64,000 nt of DNA, from positions 330,884 through 394,883 of the forward strand of contig JAFQHU010000003.1 of the NCBI GenBank assembly GCA_017397845.1, given 5' to 3'. Shown here piece by piece: positions 33,711 to 41,118 of the stretch (positions within the stretch are counted from its first letter, which is position 1; the number at the start of each line of letters is the position of its first letter). Position numbers and translations under genes: made by a program. The notes under the pieces were generated by a model. It ran no database searches and was not told where the DNA came from. It saw only the letters and a list, made by a program, of their open reading frames with translations. The DNA comes from Clostridia bacterium. Lineage in GTDB: Bacteria; Bacillota; Clostridia; Oscillospirales; Acutalibacteraceae.

Positions 33711-35741
33711 ATGAAAAAAAAGATTACCCTTGACACCTCTAAGAAGGTATTTCCCATTATCCTTATGATATTGGGTATCGGTGTTATGGCTGCGCAGCTT
33801 ATTACAAGACTTAATCTCGTTAATTTGGTAAGTCTTCTTTACTGCTGCATCATGTCTGCAATTATTTTTCTCTCACTCATTATCAAAAAAAAGGTCTATG
33901 CTCCCATGATTTTCGGTTATGCCGCTTCGTCGGTCGGTATGATTATCTTTCACATTATATGGGGTGCCGATGCAGGCTTTGGCGCTTTCCTCGCTGACAA
34001 ACAGGCAGGATGGTCAAGTGCAGCCAATGCTCTTTTTACAGGTGAAGGTTCTTTTATCACCCGTTTGGGCGGTAATATTCTTATGGCACTCCCTGCTGCT
34101 GTATGTTTGTGGGGACTTTTCTTCCTCGCAAAAAAGAAATGCGAAAAAACCACCGTTAAAAAGATTTCTTCTTTCGCTTTAAGCATTCTTCTTATGCTCG
34201 CATCTGTCCTTGCCGTGCTCATGGGCAACCACAGAAGCAAGCCTGTAACAGAAAGACTTTGGGACGGCCACGACGATTATCTCAAAAATGTGGACAAGAC
34301 AAAAAGCGACAACCCAAATGTTCTTTTCATCCTTATGGACGATATGGGCTACGGTGATACATCTCTCAACGGTGCTATCTATGACACACCCAATATGGAC
34401 TCCATCGGCGAAAACGGACTCAACTTCACAAACTTCTATTCAGGCTATTCAGTTTGCTCCCCTGCCCGATTTGCTACTCTCACAGGACGTTATCCCTACA
34501 GAGGCTATGCAGATAATGTAATTTATCCCACAGTACAGACTACAGGAAACTTTGCTCAGACCAGAGTTTACAACTCCTTTGAAATGGGCAACAATGTCGA
34601 CGGTATGCTCGGTGACGAAATTACCATCGCAGAAGTATTCCAGAATGCAGGTTATGCAACAGGTGCTTTCGGTAAATGGCACTTAGGTGACTACGGCGAA
34701 TATCTTCCCACAAACCAGGGCTTCGATTATTTCTACGGCAGCCACCATGTAAACGATATGTATGCATTCTATCATGTCAGCGAAGAAAACGGTGAATACG
34801 AAATCGTTCACAGCAATTCTGAGCTCCGTGATGAAAACGGCAAAAAAGACCAAAGTCCTCTCACTGAATGGATTCACGGTGAAATCACCGAATGGATCAC
34901 AGACACAGTCAAAAATACGGACAAACCATTCTTTGCTTACTACGCTACTCCCTGGCCTCACGGCCCCGTATTTGCCGGTGACGATTTTGACGGAGTCAGC
35001 GGTATGGGCACTTATGTAGACTGTCTGACAGAATTTGATACATATCTCGGCAAGCTCTTTAATACACTTGAAGAGCTCGGAGAGCTCGAAGATACCATTA
35101 TTATTTTCACAAGTGACAACGGTCCCGCTCTCGAAGGCTCTATCGGTGATCTTCGCGGCGGTAAGTATTTGGCCTACGAAGGCGGTCAAAAGGTTCCCTT
35201 TATGCTCAGATGGGATAATAACGGAGGTCTTTTCGAAAAAGGCGAGGTAAGAACTGAAAGTGCCACCTCCACCGACTTCTTCCCCACTCTTATCGAGCTC
35301 TGCGGCATCACAGGCAACGGCGGTACAAAGAATTATCTTCCTACCGACCGCGTTATTGACGGTGTTTCAATAATGCCCGTTATCAAAAATAACACTCCCG
35401 TTCACGGTGAAGAGAATCCCATTCTCCATATGAAGAGAGAGGATATCAAAGCAATCCAGTACACCGTAAACTCAAAGAGCGTCAAGGAAGCTTATCCCGA
35501 ATATAAATACGATATTCTAAACAGAGAGTATATCACCTTTAAATATTTCGATAAGATTCAGAACGATAACTCCGCATTCTGGGACAAAAACAGAAAGAAT
35601 TGGCTCCACATTCTTTCCGATGACTATCAGGAAAACTACAACCGAACTCCTGTTTATCCTGAAATTTCCGCAAAAATGGGTGAAAAGCTTAAGGAAATTC
35701 AGAAGGGCTTCGCAGAAAACAGAAGAGGTATCGTAAAATAA
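33711..35741 (+). CDS. membrane-anchored type I sulfatase
   Basis: The 676-residue protein has an N-terminal membrane part of about five helices (residues 12-175) and then an alkaline-phosphatase-fold catalytic domain. It shows NVLFILMDDMGYGDTSLNG (metal ligands) and the sulfatase signature CSPARFATLTGR with Cys249, the residue that must be turned into formylglycine. GKWHLGDYG and FTSDNGPALEG are further active-site motifs. Because the site is a Cys type, it needs the radical-SAM maturase encoded by the next gene, which it overlaps by one base. The domain should face outside and remove sulfate from host or dietary glycans (inference). Confidence 0.92.
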   Translation: MKKKITLDTSKKVFPIILMILGIGVMAAQLITRLNLVNLVSLLYCCIMSAIIFLSLIIKKKVYAPMIFGYAASSVGMIIFHIIWGADAGFGAFLADKQAGWSSAANALFTGEGSFITRLGGNILMALPAAVCLWGLFFLAKKKCEKTTVKKISSFALSILLMLASVLAVLMGNHRSKPVTERLWDGHDDYLKNVDKTKSDNPNVLFILMDDMGYGDTSLNGAIYDTPNMDSIGENGLNFTNFYSGYSVCSPARFATLTGRYPYRGYADNVIYPTVQTTGNFAQTRVYNSFEMGNNVDGMLGDEITIAEVFQNAGYATGAFGKWHLGDYGEYLPTNQGFDYFYGSHHVNDMYAFYHVSEENGEYEIVHSNSELRDENGKKDQSPLTEWIHGEITEWITDTVKNTDKPFFAYYATPWPHGPVFAGDDFDGVSGMGTYVDCLTEFDTYLGKLFNTLEELGELEDTIIIFTSDNGPALEGSIGDLRGGKYLAYEGGQKVPFMLRWDNNGGLFEKGEVRTESATSTDFFPTLIELCGITGNGGTKNYLPTDRVIDGVSIMPVIKNNTPVHGEENPILHMKREDIKAIQYTVNSKSVKEAYPEYKYDILNREYITFKYFDKIQNDNSAFWDKNRKNWLHILSDDYQENYNRTPVYPEISAKMGEKLKEIQKGFAENRRGIVK

Positions 35742-36820
35742 TGCCGGCATTATCTATTATGATAAAGCCCGCCTCAAGTCTCTGCAATTTAAGATGCAAA
35801 TACTGCTTTTACTGTGATGTAGTTTCACAAAGAGAGGTATCCTCCTTCGGTGTTATGAATGAGGATACAGCAGAAAACCTTATAAAAAACGCCCTGGAAT
35901 TCGCAGACGGCTGCTCTGTCGCCTTCGCCTTTCAGGGCGGTGAACCATTGATCGCAGGACTTGACTATTTCAGATTTTTTACAGAAAAGGTAAAGGAGTA
36001 CAACAGTAAAAGGTCGGAGATTTTTTACTCCATCCAAACCAACGGTACTCTCGTTACCGATGAGTGGGCTGAATTTTTCCGTGAAAATAAATTTTTGGTA
36101 GGCCTCAGTCTCGACGGTGATTTCGAGGGAAACAGATTCCGTGTGGACGAAAAAAGGCAGAATTCCTACTATAAAATCATCAAGGCGGCAAACAAGTTCA
36201 AAAAGCATCAGGTTGAGTTTAATATTCTCACCGTTCTTACAGGCTACTGTGCCGAAAATGCCGAAAGGATATATAAATACTTCCGTGCCAACGGCTTTAA
36301 GTATATTCAGTTTATCCCCTGTCTGCGTCCTATGGGCGACGATACACAAAGCGAGCTTTATATGACAAACGACCAATATGCTGACTTTCTGATTAAGATT
36401 TTTAACCTTTATGTAAAGGATTTCGTCAGAGGTAATTATATCAGCATCCGTCAGTTCGATAATTGGGTGAGAATGTACTTAGGTGAAAGAGCCGAGCAGT
36501 GCGGTCTTATGGGACACTGTACCCATCAGTTCGTGGCAGAGGGTAACGGAAACATTTACCCCTGTGACTTCTACTGTACGGACGAGTGGCTTTTAGGTAA
36601 CATCAACGAGGACAGTCTCGAAGATATGGCGAACAGTCAGAAGGCAAAGGATTTCATTATGGAGAGTCTGCCCGTGAGGAAAGAGTGCAAGGAGTGCAGA
36701 TTTTATCCCCTATGCCGTGCAGGAGGCTGTAAGAGAAACAAGGAAAGTGAAGATTACTGTGTGGCTTACAAGCGCTTTTTCGGAGCGTGTATGCCGCTGT
36801 TCAGGATGTTCAAAAAGTAA
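35741..36820 (+). CDS. anaerobic sulfatase-maturating enzyme (radical SAM)
   Basis: This enzyme oxidises the active-site cysteine of sulfatases to formylglycine without oxygen. The 359-residue product has the radical-SAM cluster motif CNLRCKYC (Cys15, Cys19, Cys22), the GGEP turn and a SPASM region with many cysteines near the C-terminus (CGLMGHCTHQF, CDFYC, CKECRFYPLC, GGCKRN) that holds two further 4Fe-4S clusters. It starts on the last base of the sulfatase stop codon, so the pair is translationally coupled. Length and motifs match anSME well. Confidence 0.95.
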   Translation: MPALSIMIKPASSLCNLRCKYCFYCDVVSQREVSSFGVMNEDTAENLIKNALEFADGCSVAFAFQGGEPLIAGLDYFRFFTEKVKEYNSKRSEIFYSIQTNGTLVTDEWAEFFRENKFLVGLSLDGDFEGNRFRVDEKRQNSYYKIIKAANKFKKHQVEFNILTVLTGYCAENAERIYKYFRANGFKYIQFIPCLRPMGDDTQSELYMTNDQYADFLIKIFNLYVKDFVRGNYISIRQFDNWVRMYLGERAEQCGLMGHCTHQFVAEGNGNIYPCDFYCTDEWLLGNINEDSLEDMANSQKAKDFIMESLPVRKECKECRFYPLCRAGGCKRNKESEDYCVAYKRFFGACMPLFRMFKK

Positions 36821-36832
36821 AACAATCTATTT

Positions 36833-36866
36833 CGGTGTAACCAAAAAACGAGGTTACACCGTTTTT
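36833..36866 (+). terminator. terminator of the sulfatase-maturase operon
   Basis: A perfect 10-bp stem CGGTGTAACC/GGTTACACCG (36833-36842, 36852-36861) is followed by TTTTTC. Confidence 0.92.
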
Positions 36867-36950
36867 CTGTTTATCAAGACAAACTCTACGATTCATAGGT
36901 TGATAATTTGAGCAGCTTTTGATATTCTTTTATTAAGGGTGGTGTTGGAT

Positions 36951-37670
36951 ATGACTTCAAAAGAATGCGGCATATTTATTGCCGAACTCCGTAAAGAAAA
37001 CAAGCTTACACAAAAGGAGCTTGCAGAAAAAATAAATGTTTCTGATAAAGCCGTCTCAAGATGGGAAACAGGTAAGGGATATCCTGATGTTGCTTCGCTT
37101 GTATCTTTAAGTGAATACTTTGGTGTCAGCGTAAATGAACTGTTGGCCGGTAAAAAATTAACTGATGAGAACATTAAAGAAACAGCTGATGAAAATTTGA
37201 TTTCTGTTTTTGAACAAGTACAAAATAACAGAAAGCAACAAAATTTTAAGGTTGCTGTATATACATCAGTTATGCTTGTAGTTTTACTTCCTGTATTAGT
37301 AATAATAGGTAAAGAATTGTTTGTTTCGACGGTAACGCAGATACAACCTGAAAATTTAATTTCTGCGATTATTTCAGCTGTTGTCGGCATAGTATTATTG
37401 ATTGTCGGAATTTTAATCCGAAAAGGTAATGTTTCTCTACTGCACTCATATCACTATAAAAATGTTACCGATATGGATGCTTATGCAAAAGAGTTAGGCA
37501 GTGCCGTGATGTTTATATGTATTCCGGCATTTATAAACGGATTTATGACTTTGTTTGTACATATAAAAATCGTGTCTGTAATAAGTTCAGTATTGTTTTT
37601 TACAGGTATGATTATCTGTGTTATACATATTTTTAAGGTGCAGACAAAGCATAACGGCAGTCTGTTTTAA
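36951..37670 (+). CDS. Xre-family regulator with C-terminal membrane domain
   Basis: From the ATG at 36951 (AAGGGTGGTG upstream) the product has 239 residues. The first 70 form a classic HTH_3 domain (LTQKELAEKINVSDKAVSRWETGKGYPDV). A linker leads to four membrane helices (two around residues 95-145, two around 180-225), with a SHYH-like loop between. Regulators of this layout bind DNA from the membrane and are common in Clostridia, often next to transporter genes; here no transporter adjoins. The signal and targets are unknown. Confidence 0.88.
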   Translation: MTSKECGIFIAELRKENKLTQKELAEKINVSDKAVSRWETGKGYPDVASLVSLSEYFGVSVNELLAGKKLTDENIKETADENLISVFEQVQNNRKQQNFKVAVYTSVMLVVLLPVLVIIGKELFVSTVTQIQPENLISAIISAVVGIVLLIVGILIRKGNVSLLHSYHYKNVTDMDAYAKELGSAVMFICIPAFINGFMTLFVHIKIVSVISSVLFFTGMIICVIHIFKVQTKHNGSLF

Positions 37671-37693
37671 GCAAGTGTTCAAAAACATCGAAC

Positions 37694-37725
37694 AAAAAAA
37701 TGCGGCGGGATGAGGTCATCCCGCC
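37694..37725. terminator. terminator, second copy of the 32370-32401 element
   Basis: GGCGGGATGA and TCATCCCGCC (37704-37713, 37716-37725) with the same AAAAAAATGC lead as the copy at 32370. The loop differs (GG for AA). It again separates convergent genes. Confidence 0.9.
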
Positions 37726-37731
37726 ATACTT

Positions 37732-39084
37732 TTATTTTAAAAACAGCGTAGCATTATAATCATCTATATCATAATTACCTGCTGTGTTTTTAAGGACATC
37801 ATAAAGGTCAAGCTTGTCACCCTTTTTATCCTTAAGCTCAATCTTTTTAAGAATGAAACGGATTCTCTTAAGGAAGGCAAGAAGCAAATCACCCTTTGGT
37901 GAGCCTTCCTTAAAGTGCTGATTGCCCTCAAAGATATTTCTAACAAGCTCTGCAGCATATTCCAAAAGAGTAATCTTTCTGATACTCTTGTCACAACTGA
38001 TAAAAAGGATACGGGCAAGGGTACCGACTTTAATCTTACAGATTATCTTGCCTACAATACCGAGGAGCTTTTTAGTGACACCCTTATCCTCGATATGAAA
38101 TTTTCCCATCATTCTCGGCGTGTCATAGGCCATATCCGTAAGGACATTGACTATCATATTATCGAACATATCGGAAAGATACTGCTTACAGTCCTTGCCC
38201 TTAGTGTCGAAATCGAAATCGGGTGTGGCTATACTCTTTATATCCACGGTCTTTTCATCCTTAAAGGTAACAAGACGGATAAAAGCTGGGTCGGCAATTA
38301 CGGCGCCTGTGCAGACATCGAAGAATTTATTGCCCTTTTCGGTTATGTACTCGTTTATGCTCTGATTATGCATATGCCCCGTGAAAATGAGATGCACTCC
38401 CCTGTCGGCAAGAAATGCGGCAAAGTCAAAGGGTTTACGGATAGTGGCAGGCTTAATAACGGAGAAAATGGGCTGACCGGGTAAAACGGGATAGTGAAGC
38501 ATAGCAAACATCGTCTGTCCGTCTTTACGAGCCTTTTCAGCCTGCTCGTCAATCCATTCGAGCTGGTCTTCGTCAAAGTTATACTGTCCGTCCTCTTTGA
38601 AATCAGCATTAAGAGCCAAAAGACGAACATTTTCGCTTATCTGCGCCACATAGGAAAGATGCTTTCTGTCGCTCGCTATGGCATTATGAAAACCGAAATC
38701 ACCGTAAATGTCGAAAAGCTCATCACGATCGATTCCTTCGGGGTTGTATCTGCCGTTTTCACCGAAGGCAAACGGTTCACCGCAATCATGGTCGGCAGTA
38801 ACGACAAAGATTTTCTTTCCGCTGTCCTTAAGCTCACGGAGAAGTGCAGTAAACTCTTCGTGACTTTTCTTTTCGCCGTTGAAAACAAGGTCACCGGCAA
38901 TAAGGACCGTATCAGCCTCGTCAGCTTTTTTCAGGTATTCAATCACACTTTTATTGATGCTTTCAGTTTCAGCAAAGCATTTCTGCTCATAGTGCATAAA
39001 ATCATCGTACTCATCACCGGAACATCCCAAGCATGAGGCAAAATAATGAGGATCGGTAATAAGATAAAATTTCGTTTCTTTCAT
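37732..39084 (-). CDS. calcineurin-like metallophosphoesterase
   Basis: The 450-residue cytoplasmic protein has the metal-binding series ITDPHYFA (D-x-H, near residue 11), LIAGDLVFNG (GD), then TADHDCG where most relatives have GNHD, and LHYP and FTGHMHNQ (GHxH). The metallophosphoesterase domain covers about residues 1-290, and a helical C-terminal region of 160 residues follows. The Asn to Asp change in the third motif is unusual but still gives a metal ligand. The substrate is not known. It has its own TTGCTT-17-TAAGAT promoter and shares a terminator with the convergent Xre gene. Confidence 0.88.
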   Translation of the reverse strand: MKETKFYLITDPHYFASCLGCSGDEYDDFMHYEQKCFAETESINKSVIEYLKKADEADTVLIAGDLVFNGEKKSHEEFTALLRELKDSGKKIFVVTADHDCGEPFAFGENGRYNPEGIDRDELFDIYGDFGFHNAIASDRKHLSYVAQISENVRLLALNADFKEDGQYNFDEDQLEWIDEQAEKARKDGQTMFAMLHYPVLPGQPIFSVIKPATIRKPFDFAAFLADRGVHLIFTGHMHNQSINEYITEKGNKFFDVCTGAVIADPAFIRLVTFKDEKTVDIKSIATPDFDFDTKGKDCKQYLSDMFDNMIVNVLTDMAYDTPRMMGKFHIEDKGVTKKLLGIVGKIICKIKVGTLARILFISCDKSIRKITLLEYAAELVRNIFEGNQHFKEGSPKGDLLLAFLKRIRFILKKIELKDKKGDKLDLYDVLKNTAGNYDIDDYNATLFLK

Positions 39085-39178
39085 ATTTTCCTTTTCCTTT
39101 CGGTTTTTACACTTCTATCTTAACAGATTTTTTCTCATAAAGCAATAGCCAAAAAATCAAGAAATATTCTTTAATCAA

Positions 39179-39207
39179 TTGACAAGAGGAGCTCTCTGTG
39201 ATATAAT
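39179..39207 (+). promoter_or_regulatory. promoter of tRNA-Val
   Basis: TTGACA (39179-39184) and TATAAT (39202-39207) are 17 bp apart, about 30 bases before the mature tRNA. Confidence 0.85.
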
Positions 39208-39236
39208 CATCAAAGTTGAAAGACGAAACAGAATAT

Positions 39237-39313
39237 GAGGGTGTAGCTCAGTTGGTCAGAGTACTTGCTTGACATGCAAGGGGTCGGTGGTTCGAGCCCA
39301 CTCATCCTCACCA
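39237..39313 (+). tRNA. tRNA-Val (anticodon GAC)
   Basis: All arms can be paired: acceptor GAGGGTG with CATCCTC (one G-T pair), D stem GCTC/GAGT, anticodon stem CTTGC/GCAAG with loop TTGACAT (anticodon GAC, reads GUC), variable loop GGGTC, T stem GGTGG/CCACT with loop TTCGAGC. The discriminator A and CCA end are encoded. It is a single tRNA gene with its own promoter and terminator. Part of its 3' half recurs at 40963-40996. Confidence 0.97.
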
Positions 39314-39317
39314 AAAA

Positions 39318-39350
39318 AAGACAAGCTTCTTCGGAAGCTTGTCTTTTTTT
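39318..39350 (+). terminator. terminator of tRNA-Val
   Basis: A 12-bp perfect stem (39318-39329 with 39334-39345) closes on a TTCG tetraloop and ends in a T-tract. Confidence 0.95.
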
Positions 39351-39353
39351 ATT

Positions 39354-39535
39354 CAATCCGAAGGATTGATATGTAACCGCCGTCAGGCGTATGTAATCAC
39401 GCGTAGCGTGTATGTCATTATTTGGTGCATTTATCCTTCGGATTGATTACATACCTTTCTGCGAAAGGATTACATGCATCACTTTGTGATGATTACATTC
39501 CGTCTTTGACGGATTGCATGCAAGGCTTCGCCTTG
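39354..39535. repeat. array of eight short hairpins with conserved, inverting spacers
   Basis: Eight small stems with loops of three or four bases follow each other: CAATCC/GGATTG, CGCC/GGCG, CACGC/GCGTG, ATCC/GGAT, CCTTTC/GAAAGG, CATCAC/GTGATG, TCCGTC/GACGGA and CAAGGC/GCCTTG. The stem sequences differ, but the spacers are conserved: TATGTAAT-like in the left half and its complement ATTACATA-like in the right half, turning round near 39421-39432. There is no open reading frame and no promoter. It is not a CRISPR array, since the units are 15-20 bases and the stems vary. The origin is unknown. Confidence 0.85.
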
Positions 39536-39581
39536 ATTTTTTGTGGGGACACCCGCACCCGATTTATAAAAAGAAAAACTA

Positions 39582-39610
39582 TTGATTTTTTCGCATAAAA
39601 ATGCTAAACT
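39582..39610 (+). promoter_or_regulatory. promoter of the candidate structured RNA
   Basis: TTGATT (39582-39587) and TAAACT (39605-39610) are 17 bp apart. The expected start falls at about 39617, exactly where the closing stem of the RNA begins. Confidence 0.6.
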
Positions 39611-39616
39611 AATTAT

Positions 39617-39836
39617 GCCAAACAAACTGAATAAACAGAATTGACGGGGATATTTTATCTTTTTACGGGATAATTATATCTTTATTTTGTCATAATGAAT
39701 TAGGACTTTGTTAAAAATGCAGATTCCATTAATTCATTATGGCTTGGATTGTTATATCCCCATTCTGTTTAGTTTGTTTGGCGACAATCGGAGTTTGCGT
39801 TTTATGTGCGTCAGCTTCGGTTGGCGCACTTTTTTA
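39617..39836 (+). ncRNA. candidate structured RNA, 6S-like architecture
   Basis: No open reading frame fits this stretch, but it has promoter, fold and terminator. The 5' arm (39617-39628, 39633-39641, 39646-39653) pairs with the 3' arm (39754-39761, 39762-39770, 39771-39782) over 29 bp with two small bulges. Inside, a large unpaired region and a 12-bp perfect stem (39691-39702 with 39730-39741) close the rod. A terminator hairpin, GTGCGTCAGC/GTTGGCGCAC with TTCG loop and a T-tract, follows at 39806-39836. A rod with a central bubble is the design of 6S RNA, but no sequence match was recognised; a MITE is the alternative. Confidence 0.55.
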
Positions 39837-39936
39837 TTTGTGGGATAAAATTGTGTAGCTTTATGGAAGGAGAAAAGGAAGAAAAATATCCACAGAATTT
39901 ATCACAACAAAAATAAAAAATATGAGGTGTAAAACA

Positions 39937-40791
39937 ATGAAAAAAATATTAGCACTTGTTCTTTCTGTTATTATGCTTTTATCCGTAATACCTGTGGCTT
40001 ATGCGGAAAGAGTAATTTATTCACCTGAGGTCGAGCAGTATATTGAAATTATGTTGAGAATTATATCTTATCGTGAAAATTTGTACGAATCTGGACACGA
40101 GTATGACTCCGGCATAGATGTAGATTTTAAAAAAGTTTCCGATATTCTAAATAATAAGTATCGAGAATTTGTAGTTCTTGGTTATCATGAATTGCCTGAA
40201 CCAAGTTATGAAAATATTAAAATGATAGATAAGAATGCTTTGGTAGATTTCAACAGAATCATGCAACCCGCCATAGATGAGGTGGAAGCAAAAATTACAA
40301 GTGGCGAAATTAAGGTTGTTATAAACACTTATGAGCTTGTTAAATATTATTATTCCGGCTTTATTTATTATGATGAAGATGAATTTAACAGAATTGTTGA
40401 TTATATAGGAAATAATGAAAAATACGCTGAACTGGGCAACATAGCAATGGATAGTCTGAACGAAATGTTAAAATACCGTGATGATCCAAATGTAAAAATT
40501 ACACAGGCTGAATTTGATGCGATGTTTAAAGAAAAATACGCTCCTTTTTGGGATATGGTTATCAACTGTCTTGACGGCAACCACCCATACAGTGAATACA
40601 TATCAAACAATGATGCCACCGAAGAAGCCGACGGCACAAAGACCGCTACCTGTGAATTCTGCGGTGCAACCGATACAGTTGTTGACGAAGGCTCAAAGCT
40701 CGTTAAAGAAGAGGAAAACTTATCATTTTTTGCAAGGCTTTTTGCTTTGATAAAAGCATTCTTTGAAAAAATCTTTTCAATCTTTGGTTGA
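39937..40791 (+). CDS. secreted protein with CxxC motif and aromatic C-terminal helix
   Basis: GAGGTGT fixes the start at the ATG at 39937 and gives 284 residues. A signal peptide (MKKILALVLSVIMLLSV, cleavage after AYA near residue 23) is followed by a helical domain of about 190 residues without known motif. A short segment with TKTATCEFCGATDT has the CxxC pattern often seen in repeats of clostridial surface proteins. The last 20 residues (FFARLFALIKAFFEKIFSIFG) are a very aromatic amphipathic helix like those of the small peptides near 22 kb. It lies between tRNA-Val and the displaced tRNA fragment. Confidence 0.82.
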   Translation: MKKILALVLSVIMLLSVIPVAYAERVIYSPEVEQYIEIMLRIISYRENLYESGHEYDSGIDVDFKKVSDILNNKYREFVVLGYHELPEPSYENIKMIDKNALVDFNRIMQPAIDEVEAKITSGEIKVVINTYELVKYYYSGFIYYDEDEFNRIVDYIGNNEKYAELGNIAMDSLNEMLKYRDDPNVKITQAEFDAMFKEKYAPFWDMVINCLDGNHPYSEYISNNDATEEADGTKTATCEFCGATDTVVDEGSKLVKEEENLSFFARLFALIKAFFEKIFSIFG

Positions 40792-40815
40792 TTAAGAATA
40801 TTTTATTAAGATAAC

Positions 40816-40850
40816 GGCGCGGGGTACAAGCTCCGCGCTTTTCTTTTTTC
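40816..40850 (+). terminator. terminator of the secreted protein gene
   Basis: GCGCGGGG and CTCCGCGC (40817-40824, 40831-40838) form the stem, followed by TTTTCTTTTTT. Confidence 0.92.
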
Positions 40851-40962
40851 ACTCTTGGTGTTTCACTAAAAACAGGTCAACAACTTGCTCGAAAAACCGA
40901 AATAACGATTATTAAAAGCAAGAGAAATGCTATGAAAATCGTACCTTAACGCCGTCAGGCTG

Positions 40963-40996
40963 GCTTGACATGCAAGGGGTCGGTGGTTCGAGTCCA
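40963..40996 (+). pseudogene. displaced fragment of tRNA-Val (anticodon arm to T arm)
   Basis: These 34 bases match 39267-39300 of tRNA-Val with one difference (T for C in the T loop). They cover the 3' side of the anticodon stem with its loop, the variable loop and most of the T arm. No acceptor or D arm is present, so it cannot be a working tRNA. Such direct copies of a tRNA part often mark an integration site. The 1.7 kb between the two copies hold the hairpin array, the candidate RNA and a secreted protein. The rest of the 40792-41118 gap shows only the terminator and a weak promoter for the next gene. Confidence 0.8.
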
Positions 40997-41118
40997 TTAG
41001 AATTGAGCAATATATTTCGCTCACTGCAGGCAACTTTTATCTTATATTTCTCTTTTGATATTGAAAAGTTTATGATTTCATATATAATTAATGTATAATT
41101 TTTAAAGGAGAGATATGT

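Noticed and set aside
39354..39535. CRISPR array
   Set aside because: Units are 15-20 bases, the stems differ from each other and there are no identical repeats with unique spacers; no cas genes are near.
39617..39782. Simple MITE as only explanation for the long inverted repeat
   Set aside because: The predicted transcript start coincides with the first stem base and a terminator follows, which a MITE would not require; kept only as an alternative.
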